The notes under the pieces: model-generated
Seen by the model: the letters and a program-made list of their open reading frames with translations, nothing else
Told to the model about the DNA's origin: nothing
Databases searched by the model: none
Part shown: positions 17,100 to 24,612 of the stretch, piece by piece
Layout: every line of letters begins with the position of its first letter
Position numbering within the stretch: position 1 is the stretch's first letter
From: Nitrospira sp.
GTDB lineage: Bacteria; Nitrospirota; Nitrospiria; Nitrospirales; Nitrospiraceae
DNA: 34,032 nucleotides
Assembly: GCA_018242665.1 (NCBI GenBank)
Contig: JAFEBL010000052.1
Coordinates: forward strand, 1-34,032
Direction: 5' to 3'
Program-made: the position numbers and the translations under genes

Positions 17100-18116
17100 C
17101 TAGATTTGACCGATCAGATAGATGGCACCCGTCGGTTCAGGGCGTCCGCCATCCGGTTCCACGGTCACCGCGAACTTCTTCATTTTCGGAAACTCACCCA
17201 TATGCTTGATGAGCATGCGGGCCTTTTGCCCTGCGTCCAATGCGAAGACGCCGGCGCTGACCGGTTTGTCGTCGATGGCCCAGAGCTGATACACCTTGCC
17301 GCTTGGGAGCGCCGGCAGGTTGAATGCATACAACCACGCCTTCTTCGTTGCCGGGTCGAACAAGAGGAACGCGCCGGCGGACTTGGCGATCTCCGAACCT
17401 GAGAGTGAGACGACTTTGGACGTCGGATTCTTGAAGAGGCCGGCGAATTCTTCGCTCTGTCTGGCTAATCGCTGCAAGGTGCTGTCGTGTTGCGTCAACT
17501 GGGCATGGGCGTCGTCCAACTCTGCTTCCCGTTGCAATAACTGATCTCGAAGCTCAGCCACTTCGGTTGTGCGTTGTTCCAGGTCGGACTTGACGGCGCC
17601 CAATTGCTGGTCGCGCTGCTGGAGTTCTGTTTGCAGGGTCGCCACACGCGTGGAGCTCTGTTGCACCGCCGCCTGCAGTTGTTGGATTTCACCCGAACGT
17701 TGTTGAGCCTGGGTATAGGAGAGCCAGGCGAGATAGCCGCCTCCGACCAGGATGGCCAGGACGGCGAATCCCATGGCGAACCGGAAAGGGAGCGAGCGCG
17801 CCGGTGTGATGGGAGGGAAGAGATGGTTCATCCATTCGCCCGGTTCCAGGCTTGACCGTGGGGCAGACGGCTCGGTATCCGCGTGGCTCGTGGTTGAGGA
17901 CGGCGCCATCATGATCTTGGCTTTCAGTGTATTGGGCGGCGTCGCGGGAGTCAGGCCGAAGGGTAGCAGCGAGGCGACGGTCTGATAGTCTTTCAGGGCG
18001 GCATGGCAGGCCGTACAGCCAGACAACAGGTGCGCTTCAATAGCTTGCCGCTCGGAACGCTCCAGGGCCCCGATTGCGTATAGGGGAACGGCTTCTTCCA
18101 ATTCTTCGTGCGTCAT
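17100..18116 (-). CDS. RskA-like membrane anti-sigma factor with extended coiled coil
   Basis: The N-terminus has the zinc anti-sigma pattern: HLLSGCTAC with H29, C34 and C37. A proline-rich linker leads to one membrane helix at about 113-134 (FAMGFAVLAILVGGGYLAW). Next comes a Gln/Glu/Leu-rich coiled coil of roughly 80 residues (139-220). The C-terminal RskA domain follows (AWLYAFNLPALPSGKVYQLWAID, then TVEPDGGRPEPTGAIYLIG). The N-terminal part would hold the neighbouring sigma factor at the membrane; the C-terminal part lies in the periplasm. The coiled coil is longer than in classical RskA and may mediate dimerisation or sensing. ATG 18116 overlaps the sigma stop as TGATG; a GTG at 18119 is equally possible. 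The overlap implies translational coupling. Confidence 0.88.
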   Translation of the reverse strand: MTHEELEEAVPLYAIGALERSERQAIEAHLLSGCTACHAALKDYQTVASLLPFGLTPATPPNTLKAKIMMAPSSTTSHADTEPSAPRSSLEPGEWMNHLFPPITPARSLPFRFAMGFAVLAILVGGGYLAWLSYTQAQQRSGEIQQLQAAVQQSSTRVATLQTELQQRDQQLGAVKSDLEQRTTEVAELRDQLLQREAELDDAHAQLTQHDSTLQRLARQSEEFAGLFKNPTSKVVSLSGSEIAKSAGAFLLFDPATKKAWLYAFNLPALPSGKVYQLWAIDDKPVSAGVFALDAGQKARMLIKHMGEFPKMKKFAVTVEPDGGRPEPTGAIYLIGQI

Positions 18117-18718
18117 CACGGTTGACCTTGTGACAGGGTCTCCTGCAAGGAAGCCCGGAGCTTTGTCATCGCCAGCTTGATCCTGGTTTTCACCGTTCCC
18201 AGCGGCTGATTCAATTTGGCGGCGATCTCCGTATGCGTCAATCCCTGATAAAACGCCATTTCGATCGCCTGTTGCTGCGGGAGCGGCAGATCGAGAATCG
18301 CCTTCGCCATGAGCTGACGGATTTCGGTATCCTCCCGGGCCTCATACGGGTTCTGGCTGACGTCGGGCGTGACGGAGACCAACGGATGCTCGAACGAGTC
18401 TGCCACGATATGTTGACCGCGTGACGCACGAGCACGGAGCCGGTCAATCGCGCGACTTCTGGTCAGGGTCACCAGCCAGGCGATGGGACTGCCGCGGCCC
18501 ACATCGTACTTGGAGATTTTCCGCCAGACTTCAAGGTAGACATCTTGGAGCAGTTCCGCCGCCTCATCGCGGTCGCTGAGAATGCGAAACGCGAGGGTGA
18601 ACAGCAGTGTGCTGGATTGGTCGTAGAGCTGGCTGAATGCCTGTGGATCACCCTTGGCCACGCGGGCCAGGAGTTTCGGGTCGATCGATGAGGCGGCTTG
18701 TCGGGAGGCAGCGTCCAT
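18116..18718 (-). CDS. ECF-type RNA polymerase sigma factor (SigK-like)
   Basis: This 200-residue sigma factor has both ECF regions. Region 2 spans LLFTLAFRILSDRDEAAELLQDVYLEVWRK and the DNA-binding WLVTLTRSRAIDRLRAR. Region 4 spans LPLPQQQAIEMAFYQGLTHTEIAAKL and QPLGTVKTRIKLAMTKLR. It directs RNA polymerase to a regulon not visible here. It overlaps the RskA-like anti-sigma gene downstream, the normal arrangement for a sigma factor held inactive at the membrane. The ATG at 18718 lacks a strong SD. A possible promoter lies at 18767-18795. No heme, metal or redox domain is present to indicate the signal. Confidence 0.93.
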   Translation of the reverse strand: MDAASRQAASSIDPKLLARVAKGDPQAFSQLYDQSSTLLFTLAFRILSDRDEAAELLQDVYLEVWRKISKYDVGRGSPIAWLVTLTRSRAIDRLRARASRGQHIVADSFEHPLVSVTPDVSQNPYEAREDTEIRQLMAKAILDLPLPQQQAIEMAFYQGLTHTEIAAKLNQPLGTVKTRIKLAMTKLRASLQETLSQGQP

Positions 18719-18766
18719 GCAGTCGGCCTAGAGGGCGCGATCATCCTCGGATTCTGAATAGGCCCC

Positions 18767-18795
18767 ACTATAACACTGTACGGGAAAAACGACTA
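18767..18795 (-). promoter_or_regulatory. Possible sigma-70-like promoter for the ECF sigma operon
   Basis: On the minus strand TATAGT (18767-18772) forms a good -10 element, with TAGTCG (18790-18795) 17 bases upstream as a weak -35 (three of six matches). It lies 49 bases before the sigma start. An autoregulatory ECF promoter cannot be excluded. Confidence 0.35.
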
Positions 18796-18841
18796 ATCGG
18801 ATGTCACTTTACGCAGAACATGAGGACGGTCGGGACAGGGG

Positions 18842-19921
18842 TCATACGTATCCGGCGAGGAACTGAGCGGCATCCTGAGGACCGGACAGCGATGGGGGAG
18901 GGCCCGGTGGCTGTTCTGACAGGGCCACGCCGATGGCGGGCTCCCATGCGCCGCGATAAAAGTCATCCCGCGACAGCTCGGCTCCGCGTCCATATCGATG
19001 GAGATAATCGACCAGCGACTGCTCGTCGGCAAAGTTATAGCGGCGTACGTAGACGACGGGGATACCAAGCGCGACGGATTCGACGATCGTGCCGTACCCG
19101 GGCTTGGTGAGGATGAGATCCACGGACGCCAGGATATCTTTGAAGGGCAGGCCAATGGCCGCGAGCGGTACGATTCGTGAGAATCCGTTCGGAACGGGGC
19201 CGTCAAAGAGGAACCGGCAGGCCTGCATCGCCTCCATCTGCTCGAACGGCGGATTGGTCAGCGGAATCCCGCCGAACCCGACGAGGATGACCCGGTCGGT
19301 ATCTTGGGCGCCAAGCGCGCGCCGCAGTGTCGTACGTTGCGGGCTGCTCGGCTCAGCAATGGGGCCAATGTCGTACATGTTTCGAAACGCCGTGATCGCC
19401 AGCCCCGGTTCCACGCGGAGAAACGCGTCGGCTTTGCCGTATGCCTCGCGGATCTGCCGCAGGATGGCTGCGTGGGCCGGAATGGCCTGATCGGCGAATG
19501 GCTCCAGCACGAGGTCCCACGAGAGAGAACAGAGTCCGATGGTCGGAATTCCGGCTGCCGCTCCTGCGGCGATTCCCAGGTGGGAAATATCGGAAAGAAC
19601 CAGGGATGGGCGGGCGTCGTGAACCAAGTCCGCCTCCCTCTCGACCTTCTGGTTCCACTCTGCATGGAATGCCTCAAGGGCCTCCCAGGTTCCGTCGATA
19701 TCGATGGTCAGTGGGCCCTGTTGGATGCAGCCGACATCTTGTTGGGCGGGACTCAATTCCCACGGCAGCGCCAGGCGTGGCTCAAAGAATCCAGCGGGAA
19801 CCGATGTTCGGAGGAGGGCCTTGAGATGTGGCACTCGCTGCGCCAGGGCATTGAGCACCGGCACGACCTGCGCCGCATGGCCATAGCCATGGCCAGAGAT
19901 GGAGCACCAGATCAGCGGCAT
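18842..19921 (-). CDS. MurG-like (GT-B fold) glycosyltransferase family protein
   Basis: This 359-residue protein starts at MPLIWCSISGHGYGHAAQV. The GHGYGHA turn near the N-terminus is typical of GT-B proteins related to the MurG/GT28 group and to the N-terminal part of L-arabinokinase-like proteins. In the C-terminal half, VILVGFGGIP, then ILASVDLILTKPGYGTIVESVALGIPVVYVRR, matches the nucleotide-sugar binding region of GT28 enzymes. Donor and acceptor cannot be told. ATG 19921 is preferred because the 24 extra residues from 19993 have no family resemblance; no good SD is visible at either. It lies 48 bases beyond the predicted sigma promoter and reads away from it. A role in cell-surface sugar synthesis is inferred only from the fold. 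Confidence 0.7.
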   Translation of the reverse strand: MPLIWCSISGHGYGHAAQVVPVLNALAQRVPHLKALLRTSVPAGFFEPRLALPWELSPAQQDVGCIQQGPLTIDIDGTWEALEAFHAEWNQKVEREADLVHDARPSLVLSDISHLGIAAGAAAGIPTIGLCSLSWDLVLEPFADQAIPAHAAILRQIREAYGKADAFLRVEPGLAITAFRNMYDIGPIAEPSSPQRTTLRRALGAQDTDRVILVGFGGIPLTNPPFEQMEAMQACRFLFDGPVPNGFSRIVPLAAIGLPFKDILASVDLILTKPGYGTIVESVALGIPVVYVRRYNFADEQSLVDYLHRYGRGAELSRDDFYRGAWEPAIGVALSEQPPGPPPSLSGPQDAAQFLAGYV

Positions 19922-20080
19922 GGCAGGATGCCGGACAAGACCTGTGTTGTTGTGATCGGCCTGGCATGGTCCTGCACGTCGCTTCGAGGGCACGCGCGGG
20001 GGAGGTCAGTATCTACGGCCTCGATCGATGGACCGGATGACTGTCCGATAGGGCTGGTACGAGGCGGCGTCATCCGTGGT

Positions 20081-20281
20081 TCAGCTGTTCGAGTAATCTG
20101 ATTCCATCGGGGCGATGTTGTACATGAGTTCCAAATCGAACTCATCGATCAAGTCATTGACGGCGTCCCGGCCCATGTCGGAGCGGACTTCGTTGATGAC
20201 CAGTTCAATGGCCATGGCCGCATGCTGCCCATATTGAGTGATGGCGGATTCAATCCGCTGTCTGGCTACGTCGAGATCCAT
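20081..20281 (-). CDS. Small acidic protein of unknown function, 66 residues
   Basis: The start has a clear GGAGG four bases upstream, supporting a real gene. The protein is mostly helical in character and acidic (VARQRIESAITQYGQHAAMAIELVINEVR, then DAVNDLIDEFDLELMYNI). It has no signal peptide or membrane segment. I do not recognise a family. It lies 17 bp downstream of the small TPR gene on the same strand, so the two are probably co-translated and may act together. Confidence 0.65.
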   Translation of the reverse strand: MDLDVARQRIESAITQYGQHAAMAIELVINEVRSDMGRDAVNDLIDEFDLELMYNIAPMESDYSNS

Positions 20282-20298
20282 AGGTCCTCCACCCTGGG

Positions 20299-20616
20299 TT
20301 ACGCAAGTGTCCGCAGGAGCTGTTGCAGTTCCGGCACCAAGTCGACCCCTCCGTTGGATCGGCCGGACACCGCCGCATCGATTCCTGCCTTCAAGACGGG
20401 TTTGGCGTCCTCATGCTTCCCCAGTTTCACGAGGGCTCGTCCAAGGGCCAGGTGCGACGCGACGTGAGTGGGATCCAACTGTGTGGCAACAGTGAGGTGT
20501 TCTGCCGCTTCCTCAAGGCTGCCGCCTTCCTGCAGAATCTTATTGCCCAGGCCGTACCGGCCCAGAAATCCTTTGGGATTTTTCTCCACCATTTGGCGAA
20601 ATGCACTGATATCCAT
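20299..20616 (-). CDS. Small TPR protein, 105 residues
   Basis: AAGGAG four bases before the ATG gives a strong start. The sequence contains about two tetratricopeptide helical hairpins: NPKGFLGRYGLGNKILQEG, then EAAEHLTVATQLDPTHVASHLALGRALVKLGKHEDA. It also ends in a leucine-rich tail (VPELQQLLRTLA). Such proteins are cytoplasmic binding scaffolds; the partner is unknown. It lies between the 66-residue gene and a larger TPR gene, all on the minus strand. Confidence 0.75.
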   Translation of the reverse strand: MDISAFRQMVEKNPKGFLGRYGLGNKILQEGGSLEEAAEHLTVATQLDPTHVASHLALGRALVKLGKHEDAKPVLKAGIDAAVSGRSNGGVDLVPELQQLLRTLA

Positions 20617-20681
20617 GGAACTCCTTGTGAATCGTCATTGATCGATCGAGCGGGGCGGATTGTACCATCACCGCAATCCGT

Positions 20682-21449
20682 TCAGCTATGGGCGGCGCGA
20701 AGCCGTGCGAGGCGATCGCGGTCTGCAGTCGAGGGGGCGCGCCCGGTGCCCAACGCCAGGTGATGGAGCCGCTCCACGCAACGGATGGCAGCAATGGTGT
20801 CCTCCCGTTGCTCATAGAGGTCGGCGAGTTCCCGCAGCACCGCGGCCTCGCCGGACGGGTTGCCGAGCTTAATGAAATGTTCGGTGGCGTTGTTGAAACA
20901 ACGTTCAGCCTCCACCGAGCGCCCACTGTCCAGAAACATTTTTCCCATCTGACTGTAGGTCCCCGCCAGGCCTTCTTCATTGCCGACCACGCGATGCGAA
21001 TCCAGTGCTTGGGTGAACAGCCGCACGGACTCATCCCACTGCTGTTGCCGGGCTTCTTCCAGCGCGAGGTTGTGGTAGAGGATGCCCAGCGCGCGATGGT
21101 CATTCAGTGGCTTCAACAAGTCCAACGCCTCGAGATAGTAGGGACGGGCTTTCTCCGGCTTGTCGGCGCCGATGTATAGGTTGCCCAGGTTCACGAGCGT
21201 ATGGGCAATGGCATGCGGGTCGCGCTCGTCGCGTTGGATGGCGAGTACTTCCTTGTAACAAGCATCGGCCTCGTCGAAGGCGCCGGCCAGTGCCAGGGTG
21301 TTGCCCAGATTGCCCAGACTATTGGAGAGTTCCCGCGGTGTGCCAGTGCGGCGGTCATCCTTGACCGCGGCTTCCCAGGCCGCCCTGGCTTGGACGAGAT
21401 CCCCTCGATGGAGAAAAATGCGTGCGCGATGCTTATCGTTTTCAGCCAT
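20682..21449 (-). CDS. TPR repeat protein, 255 residues
   Basis: The protein holds about five to six TPR units of 40-residue period, of the type seen in Rapsyn/LGN-like or SARP-associated TPRs. Examples are LSNSLGNLGNTLALAGAFDEADACYKEVLAI, then HTLVNLGNLYIGADKPEKARPYYLEAL and GILYHNLALEEARQQQWDES. No catalytic domain, signal peptide or membrane helix is present. MAENDKHRAR from ATG 21449 is preferred to the ATG four codons upstream. Its function is probably protein binding in the cytoplasm. The 135-bp gap upstream contains the 7-bp repeat arrays. Confidence 0.8.
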   Translation of the reverse strand: MAENDKHRARIFLHRGDLVQARAAWEAAVKDDRRTGTPRELSNSLGNLGNTLALAGAFDEADACYKEVLAIQRDERDPHAIAHTLVNLGNLYIGADKPEKARPYYLEALDLLKPLNDHRALGILYHNLALEEARQQQWDESVRLFTQALDSHRVVGNEEGLAGTYSQMGKMFLDSGRSVEAERCFNNATEHFIKLGNPSGEAAVLRELADLYEQREDTIAAIRCVERLHHLALGTGRAPSTADRDRLARLRAAHS

Positions 21450-21470
21450 GGTGTGCGTCAAACGTTATAT

Positions 21471-21584
21471 GTGAAAGGTGAAACGTGAAACGTAGAAGGA
21501 AATAGGGACAGTAGTAGCCATGCGCTAGTTTCGATCTGATCCGGTAAACGTGTTACTTTTCACGTTTTACGCTTCACGCTTCGC
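21471..21584. repeat. Two inverted arrays of a 7-bp GTGAAAC-like repeat
   Basis: The left array (21471-21498) reads GTGAAAG, GTGAAAC, GTGAAAC, GTAGAAG. The right array (21557-21584) on the opposite strand reads GCGAAGC, GTGAAGC, GTAAAAC, GTGAAAA. The arms are about 58 bases apart and could form an imperfect hairpin. The right arm ends exactly at the stop of the 140-residue gene. It may act as a transcription terminator/attenuator or be a dispersed intergenic element. Confidence 0.65.
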
Positions 21585-22007
21585 TCAGTCTCCCCCTTTG
21601 GGCGTGTCTTTGCGAAATTCCACCACGATCTCGTCTTCCTCATCCAAGCCTAACCCTGCCCGAAAGGAATCGCGCAATTCGGCAACATGGGCGAGGTGCC
21701 CTGGATCCTTTCCTTCCGGCGAGGCCAGGTAGGCTTCGGCGAGAGTCATGCCGGTTTGAAAGTGACGGGCGATCGTCTCCTCGGTGACCTGCTGCCAGGT
21801 AATGTAAATGCAGAAGGCTTGAAATCGATGAGCCTCGGGATGGCGGGTAGCCAGCGCGAGGAGCTGCTCGTAGGCGTCCCTGGCCGTCGCGCCGGCGTTG
21901 GAGGAAAACGTGTCCTCCAGCTCAACGGCCTCGTCCCAGTCGACACCAAGCTCGGATTGCGCTTCCTGTAACGTCTCTTGTGCGGCCAACGCGGCGTCGA
22001 ATTGCAT
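21585..22007 (-). CDS. Conserved-looking hypothetical protein, 140 residues
   Basis: ATG 22007 follows an AGGAAGG element on the minus strand. The protein is acidic and predominantly helical (ARDAYEQLLALATRHPEAHRFQAFCIYITWQQVTEETIARHF, then AEAYLASPEGKDPGHLAHVAELRDSF). It ends in the charged tail LDEEDEIVVEFRKDTPKGGD. There is no signal peptide or membrane helix. The spacing of helices is TPR-like, fitting its TPR neighbours, but I cannot assign a family. It is the most upstream of the four small minus-strand genes, and divergent from the secretion operon. Confidence 0.65.
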   Translation of the reverse strand: MQFDAALAAQETLQEAQSELGVDWDEAVELEDTFSSNAGATARDAYEQLLALATRHPEAHRFQAFCIYITWQQVTEETIARHFQTGMTLAEAYLASPEGKDPGHLAHVAELRDSFRAGLGLDEEDEIVVEFRKDTPKGGD

Positions 22008-22315
22008 GCCTTCCTCATCGGGTTGCTGTCGGTACTGCTTCTGATCGCAGAATACTGGCTGCGCGGAAGGGAGGTCAATGGGGACCTTACTAAGTGGAAC
22101 TCCTCAACCCTTCCCCATAAACCAATGTGTTATCGGGTGTTTCCCACTGTGATCCCTCGCTGAACACGTCGATCTGAGTCTCAAGCAGGTCCGCAGCGTC
22201 CCTCGTCTTTACTGCTCGTTGGCTTAAGTTTCTCTCCACTGTGGCCGATGGTACGACTGTATGGGAGTGTCAGAAAACCTCCTACACGGGTCCTGTGCGT
22301 TTCTACAGCAAGGGG
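22008..22315. other. Divergent intergenic region
   Basis: This 308-bp stretch separates the minus-strand TPR group from the plus-strand secretion operon and must hold both sets of promoters. I see no convincing -35/-10 pair. A short plus-strand frame here has a hydrophobic stretch near 22008-22060 but no ribosome binding site. AAGGGG at 22310-22315 serves the first operon gene. Confidence 0.5.
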
Positions 22316-23845
22316 ATGATGGTGTATCGAGTCTGGTGCGTGGCAGCGACGATGTGGCTGGTAACCGGGTGCATGGTCACGCCGAGCCCTGTGACGAAGG
22401 ACGATATTCAAGGGCGCGTCAGTCAGGATCTCCGCGCGCTCCTGCAGGAGCAGGAGCCAATCGAGAAACCGATCGATTTCTATGAGGCGACGGCCAGGGC
22501 GCTTCGCTACAACCTCGACGCCAAGGTCAAGGCCATGCAGGCCGCCTTGGCCCATCAGCAGCTCAACGTGGCGCACTACCAGCTGCTTCCGCAGGTGGCG
22601 GTCAACGCGGGGTTCGACGGCCGCAATAATTTTGCCGGAGGCGGAGCGCAATCGCTGCTGGACGGGCGGCCGATTCTCGAACCCTTTACCTCAATGGACA
22701 AGAATGTGTTCAGTGGGAATCTGTCGCTCAGTTGGGACGTGCTCGATTTCGGACTGTCCTATATCCGAGCCCAGCAGGCCGGCGACAATATGATGATCGC
22801 AGAGGAGGAACGGCGAAAGATCGCGGTTCGCCTATTGCAGGATGTACGGAACGCGTACTGGCGGGCGGTCAGCGCCGAACGGCTGCTGCCGCAAGTCCGG
22901 CAACTCGACAGCATGGTGGACAAGGCATTGAATCAAAGCCAGGCCATCGTCGATCGGAAACTGCAGGCGCCGCTCACTCCGCTCAACTACCGGCGGGACA
23001 TGTTGAACATTCAACGGGAAGCGCAAAAGCTCATGCGCGAACTCAGTACCGCCAAGATCCAGTTGGCGTCGTTGATGGGCCTGCCTCCCGGTGCGCCCTT
23101 CGAGGTGCAGCAACCGTCCCGTCAGGCCACGCCGTTGCTCGACACTTTGAATGCGGACAGTTTGGAGCAACAGGCGTTGCTGCTTCGGCCGGAGTTGCGC
23201 ACCATCGACTATCAAAAGCGGATCAATGCGAAGGAAGCCAAGGCCACGCTGTTGGAGTTGTTCCCCAGCATGAAATTGCAGTTCGGCGGCTACTACAACT
23301 CGAACTCGTTCTTCCTCTATCAAAACTGGCTGAACTACGCGGCCCAAGTGAGCTGGAATCTCATGGGCGTCTTCCGGGTGCCGGCGAAGTACAAGGCGAT
23401 CGAGGCGCAGCGAGCGGTGCTGGACGCCCAGAGCCTGGCGCTGACCATGACGGTTTTGACGGAAGTGCATGTGGGAGCGGCGCAGTACATCCTGGCGAAA
23501 GACGAATTGGTCAACGCCCGGACGTATCAGGAAACGCAGCAGGCGATTGTCGAACATACCCATAGCCTCTGGATCACGAACAGTACGAGTGACTTGGTGT
23601 TGCTGCGGGAAAAGGTCAATCACATTTTGGCGGAAGTCAGGATGGACGTGGCGCAGGCGGGAGTCGAGACGGCATACGCCACACTTCGGTCCGCCATCGG
23701 GGAAGAAGCGGTTCCACCGTCCGGCCCCGATCAGACACTGTCCGGTCTGGCGGACTCATTGCGGCAACTCTGGGAACCGGTGCGCGGCGGTGTTCCCGAC
23801 TCGTCTCGAGAAAGGCAGCATGATGCGACAGTGGTGGTTCCTTAG
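22316..23845 (+). CDS. TolC-family outer membrane efflux lipoprotein
   Basis: This ~510-residue protein starts at ATG 22316 or 22319, just after AAGGGG. The N-terminus is a lipoprotein signal (MVYRVWCVAATMWLVTGC) with lipobox LVTGC and Cys19. The body has the two long helical repeats of TolC/OprM proteins: AKVKAMQAALAHQQLNVAHYQLLPQVAV, and later RTIDYQKRINAKEAKATLLELFPSMKL. An inserted beta segment is visible as LSLSWDVLDFGL. It would form the outer-membrane exit duct of a secretion or efflux complex. It is first of five tightly spaced plus-strand genes and overlaps the next by 26 bp, which suggests an operon for export of the giant protein at the end. Confidence 0.9.
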   Translation: MMVYRVWCVAATMWLVTGCMVTPSPVTKDDIQGRVSQDLRALLQEQEPIEKPIDFYEATARALRYNLDAKVKAMQAALAHQQLNVAHYQLLPQVAVNAGFDGRNNFAGGGAQSLLDGRPILEPFTSMDKNVFSGNLSLSWDVLDFGLSYIRAQQAGDNMMIAEEERRKIAVRLLQDVRNAYWRAVSAERLLPQVRQLDSMVDKALNQSQAIVDRKLQAPLTPLNYRRDMLNIQREAQKLMRELSTAKIQLASLMGLPPGAPFEVQQPSRQATPLLDTLNADSLEQQALLLRPELRTIDYQKRINAKEAKATLLELFPSMKLQFGGYYNSNSFFLYQNWLNYAAQVSWNLMGVFRVPAKYKAIEAQRAVLDAQSLALTMTVLTEVHVGAAQYILAKDELVNARTYQETQQAIVEHTHSLWITNSTSDLVLLREKVNHILAEVRMDVAQAGVETAYATLRSAIGEEAVPPSGPDQTLSGLADSLRQLWEPVRGGVPDSSRERQHDATVVVP

Positions 23846-24605
23846 CGGCATAGCCCTGCTTGGGTTGGGATGGGTGTCATGGCCGGTGCCCGCGAGCGAG
23901 GCCAAGGGAGAACGCCCGCTGCAAGTCGTACGGGCGGACAAAGGCGTGATTCGCGGGATCGTCAAGGCGGCGGCCCAGGCGATCCTGTATGCCCAGGTCC
24001 AAGGCCGGATCAACCAGGTGCCGTTTAAAGAAGGCCAGCGTTTCGACAAAGGCAAGGTGCTGGTCCAGCTTGACTGCGAAAAGTACAAGGCCGAACTGGC
24101 GGCGGCGAAGGCCGAGCATGAAGCCAAGGACAAGACCGCGCAGAACAATCGTTCCCTCATGCAGCTCAATGCCGTCAGCACGCTGGACCTCGAGGTATCC
24201 GAAGCGGAGGAGAAAAAGGCCGCTGCCGCCATCAAGGTGGCTGAGGTGAACGTGAAAGGCTGCCATATCACGGCCCCGTTTTCGGGACGCGTCGTCGGGG
24301 TGATGGTCAATGAATATGAAAATGTGTTTCCAAACGACAAGCTCGTGAGTGTCCTCGACGATACGAGTTTGGAAATCGAGCTCGTGGTGCCGTCTTCCGC
24401 CTTGGCCTGGGTGCGACGAAAAGCACCCTTCACCTTTGTCGTCGATGAAACGCAACAGGGGTATCCGGCGATGGTCAGAGAGATCGGCGCCAACGTCGAT
24501 CCGGCCAGCCAGACCATCAAGATCATTGGCACCTTCCAGCGGTTGCCGGGTGAAATACTGGCCGGGATGAGTGGGTCCGCACAGTTTGCCGCGGACCGGC
24601 CATAA
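23820..24605 (+). CDS. HlyD/RND-type periplasmic adaptor, short form
   Basis: This 261-residue protein starts at ATG 23820 (or 23823) after AAAGG, inside the end of the TolC-family gene. A signal sequence (MMRQWWFLSGIALLGLGWVSWPVPASEA) sends it to the periplasm. The barrel-sandwich motif is split as usual: AQVQGRINQVPFKEGQRFDKGKVLVQLDCEKY before a helical hairpin, and CHITAPFSGRVVGVMVNEYENV after it. A beta-barrel follows (ELVVPSSALAWV, then QTIKIIGTF). It is short and would bridge the outer-membrane duct to an inner-membrane partner. No RND pump or ABC transporter is encoded beside it, so the partner is probably one of the next two proteins. Confidence 0.85.
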   Translation: MMRQWWFLSGIALLGLGWVSWPVPASEAKGERPLQVVRADKGVIRGIVKAAAQAILYAQVQGRINQVPFKEGQRFDKGKVLVQLDCEKYKAELAAAKAEHEAKDKTAQNNRSLMQLNAVSTLDLEVSEAEEKKAAAAIKVAEVNVKGCHITAPFSGRVVGVMVNEYENVFPNDKLVSVLDDTSLEIELVVPSSALAWVRRKAPFTFVVDETQQGYPAMVREIGANVDPASQTIKIIGTFQRLPGEILAGMSGSAQFAADRP

Positions 24606-24612
24606 GGAGCGC

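Noticed and set aside
21978..22163. Plus-strand frame with a hydrophobic stretch in the divergent gap
   Set aside because: There is no ribosome binding site, and it overlaps the start of the 140-residue gene on the other strand.
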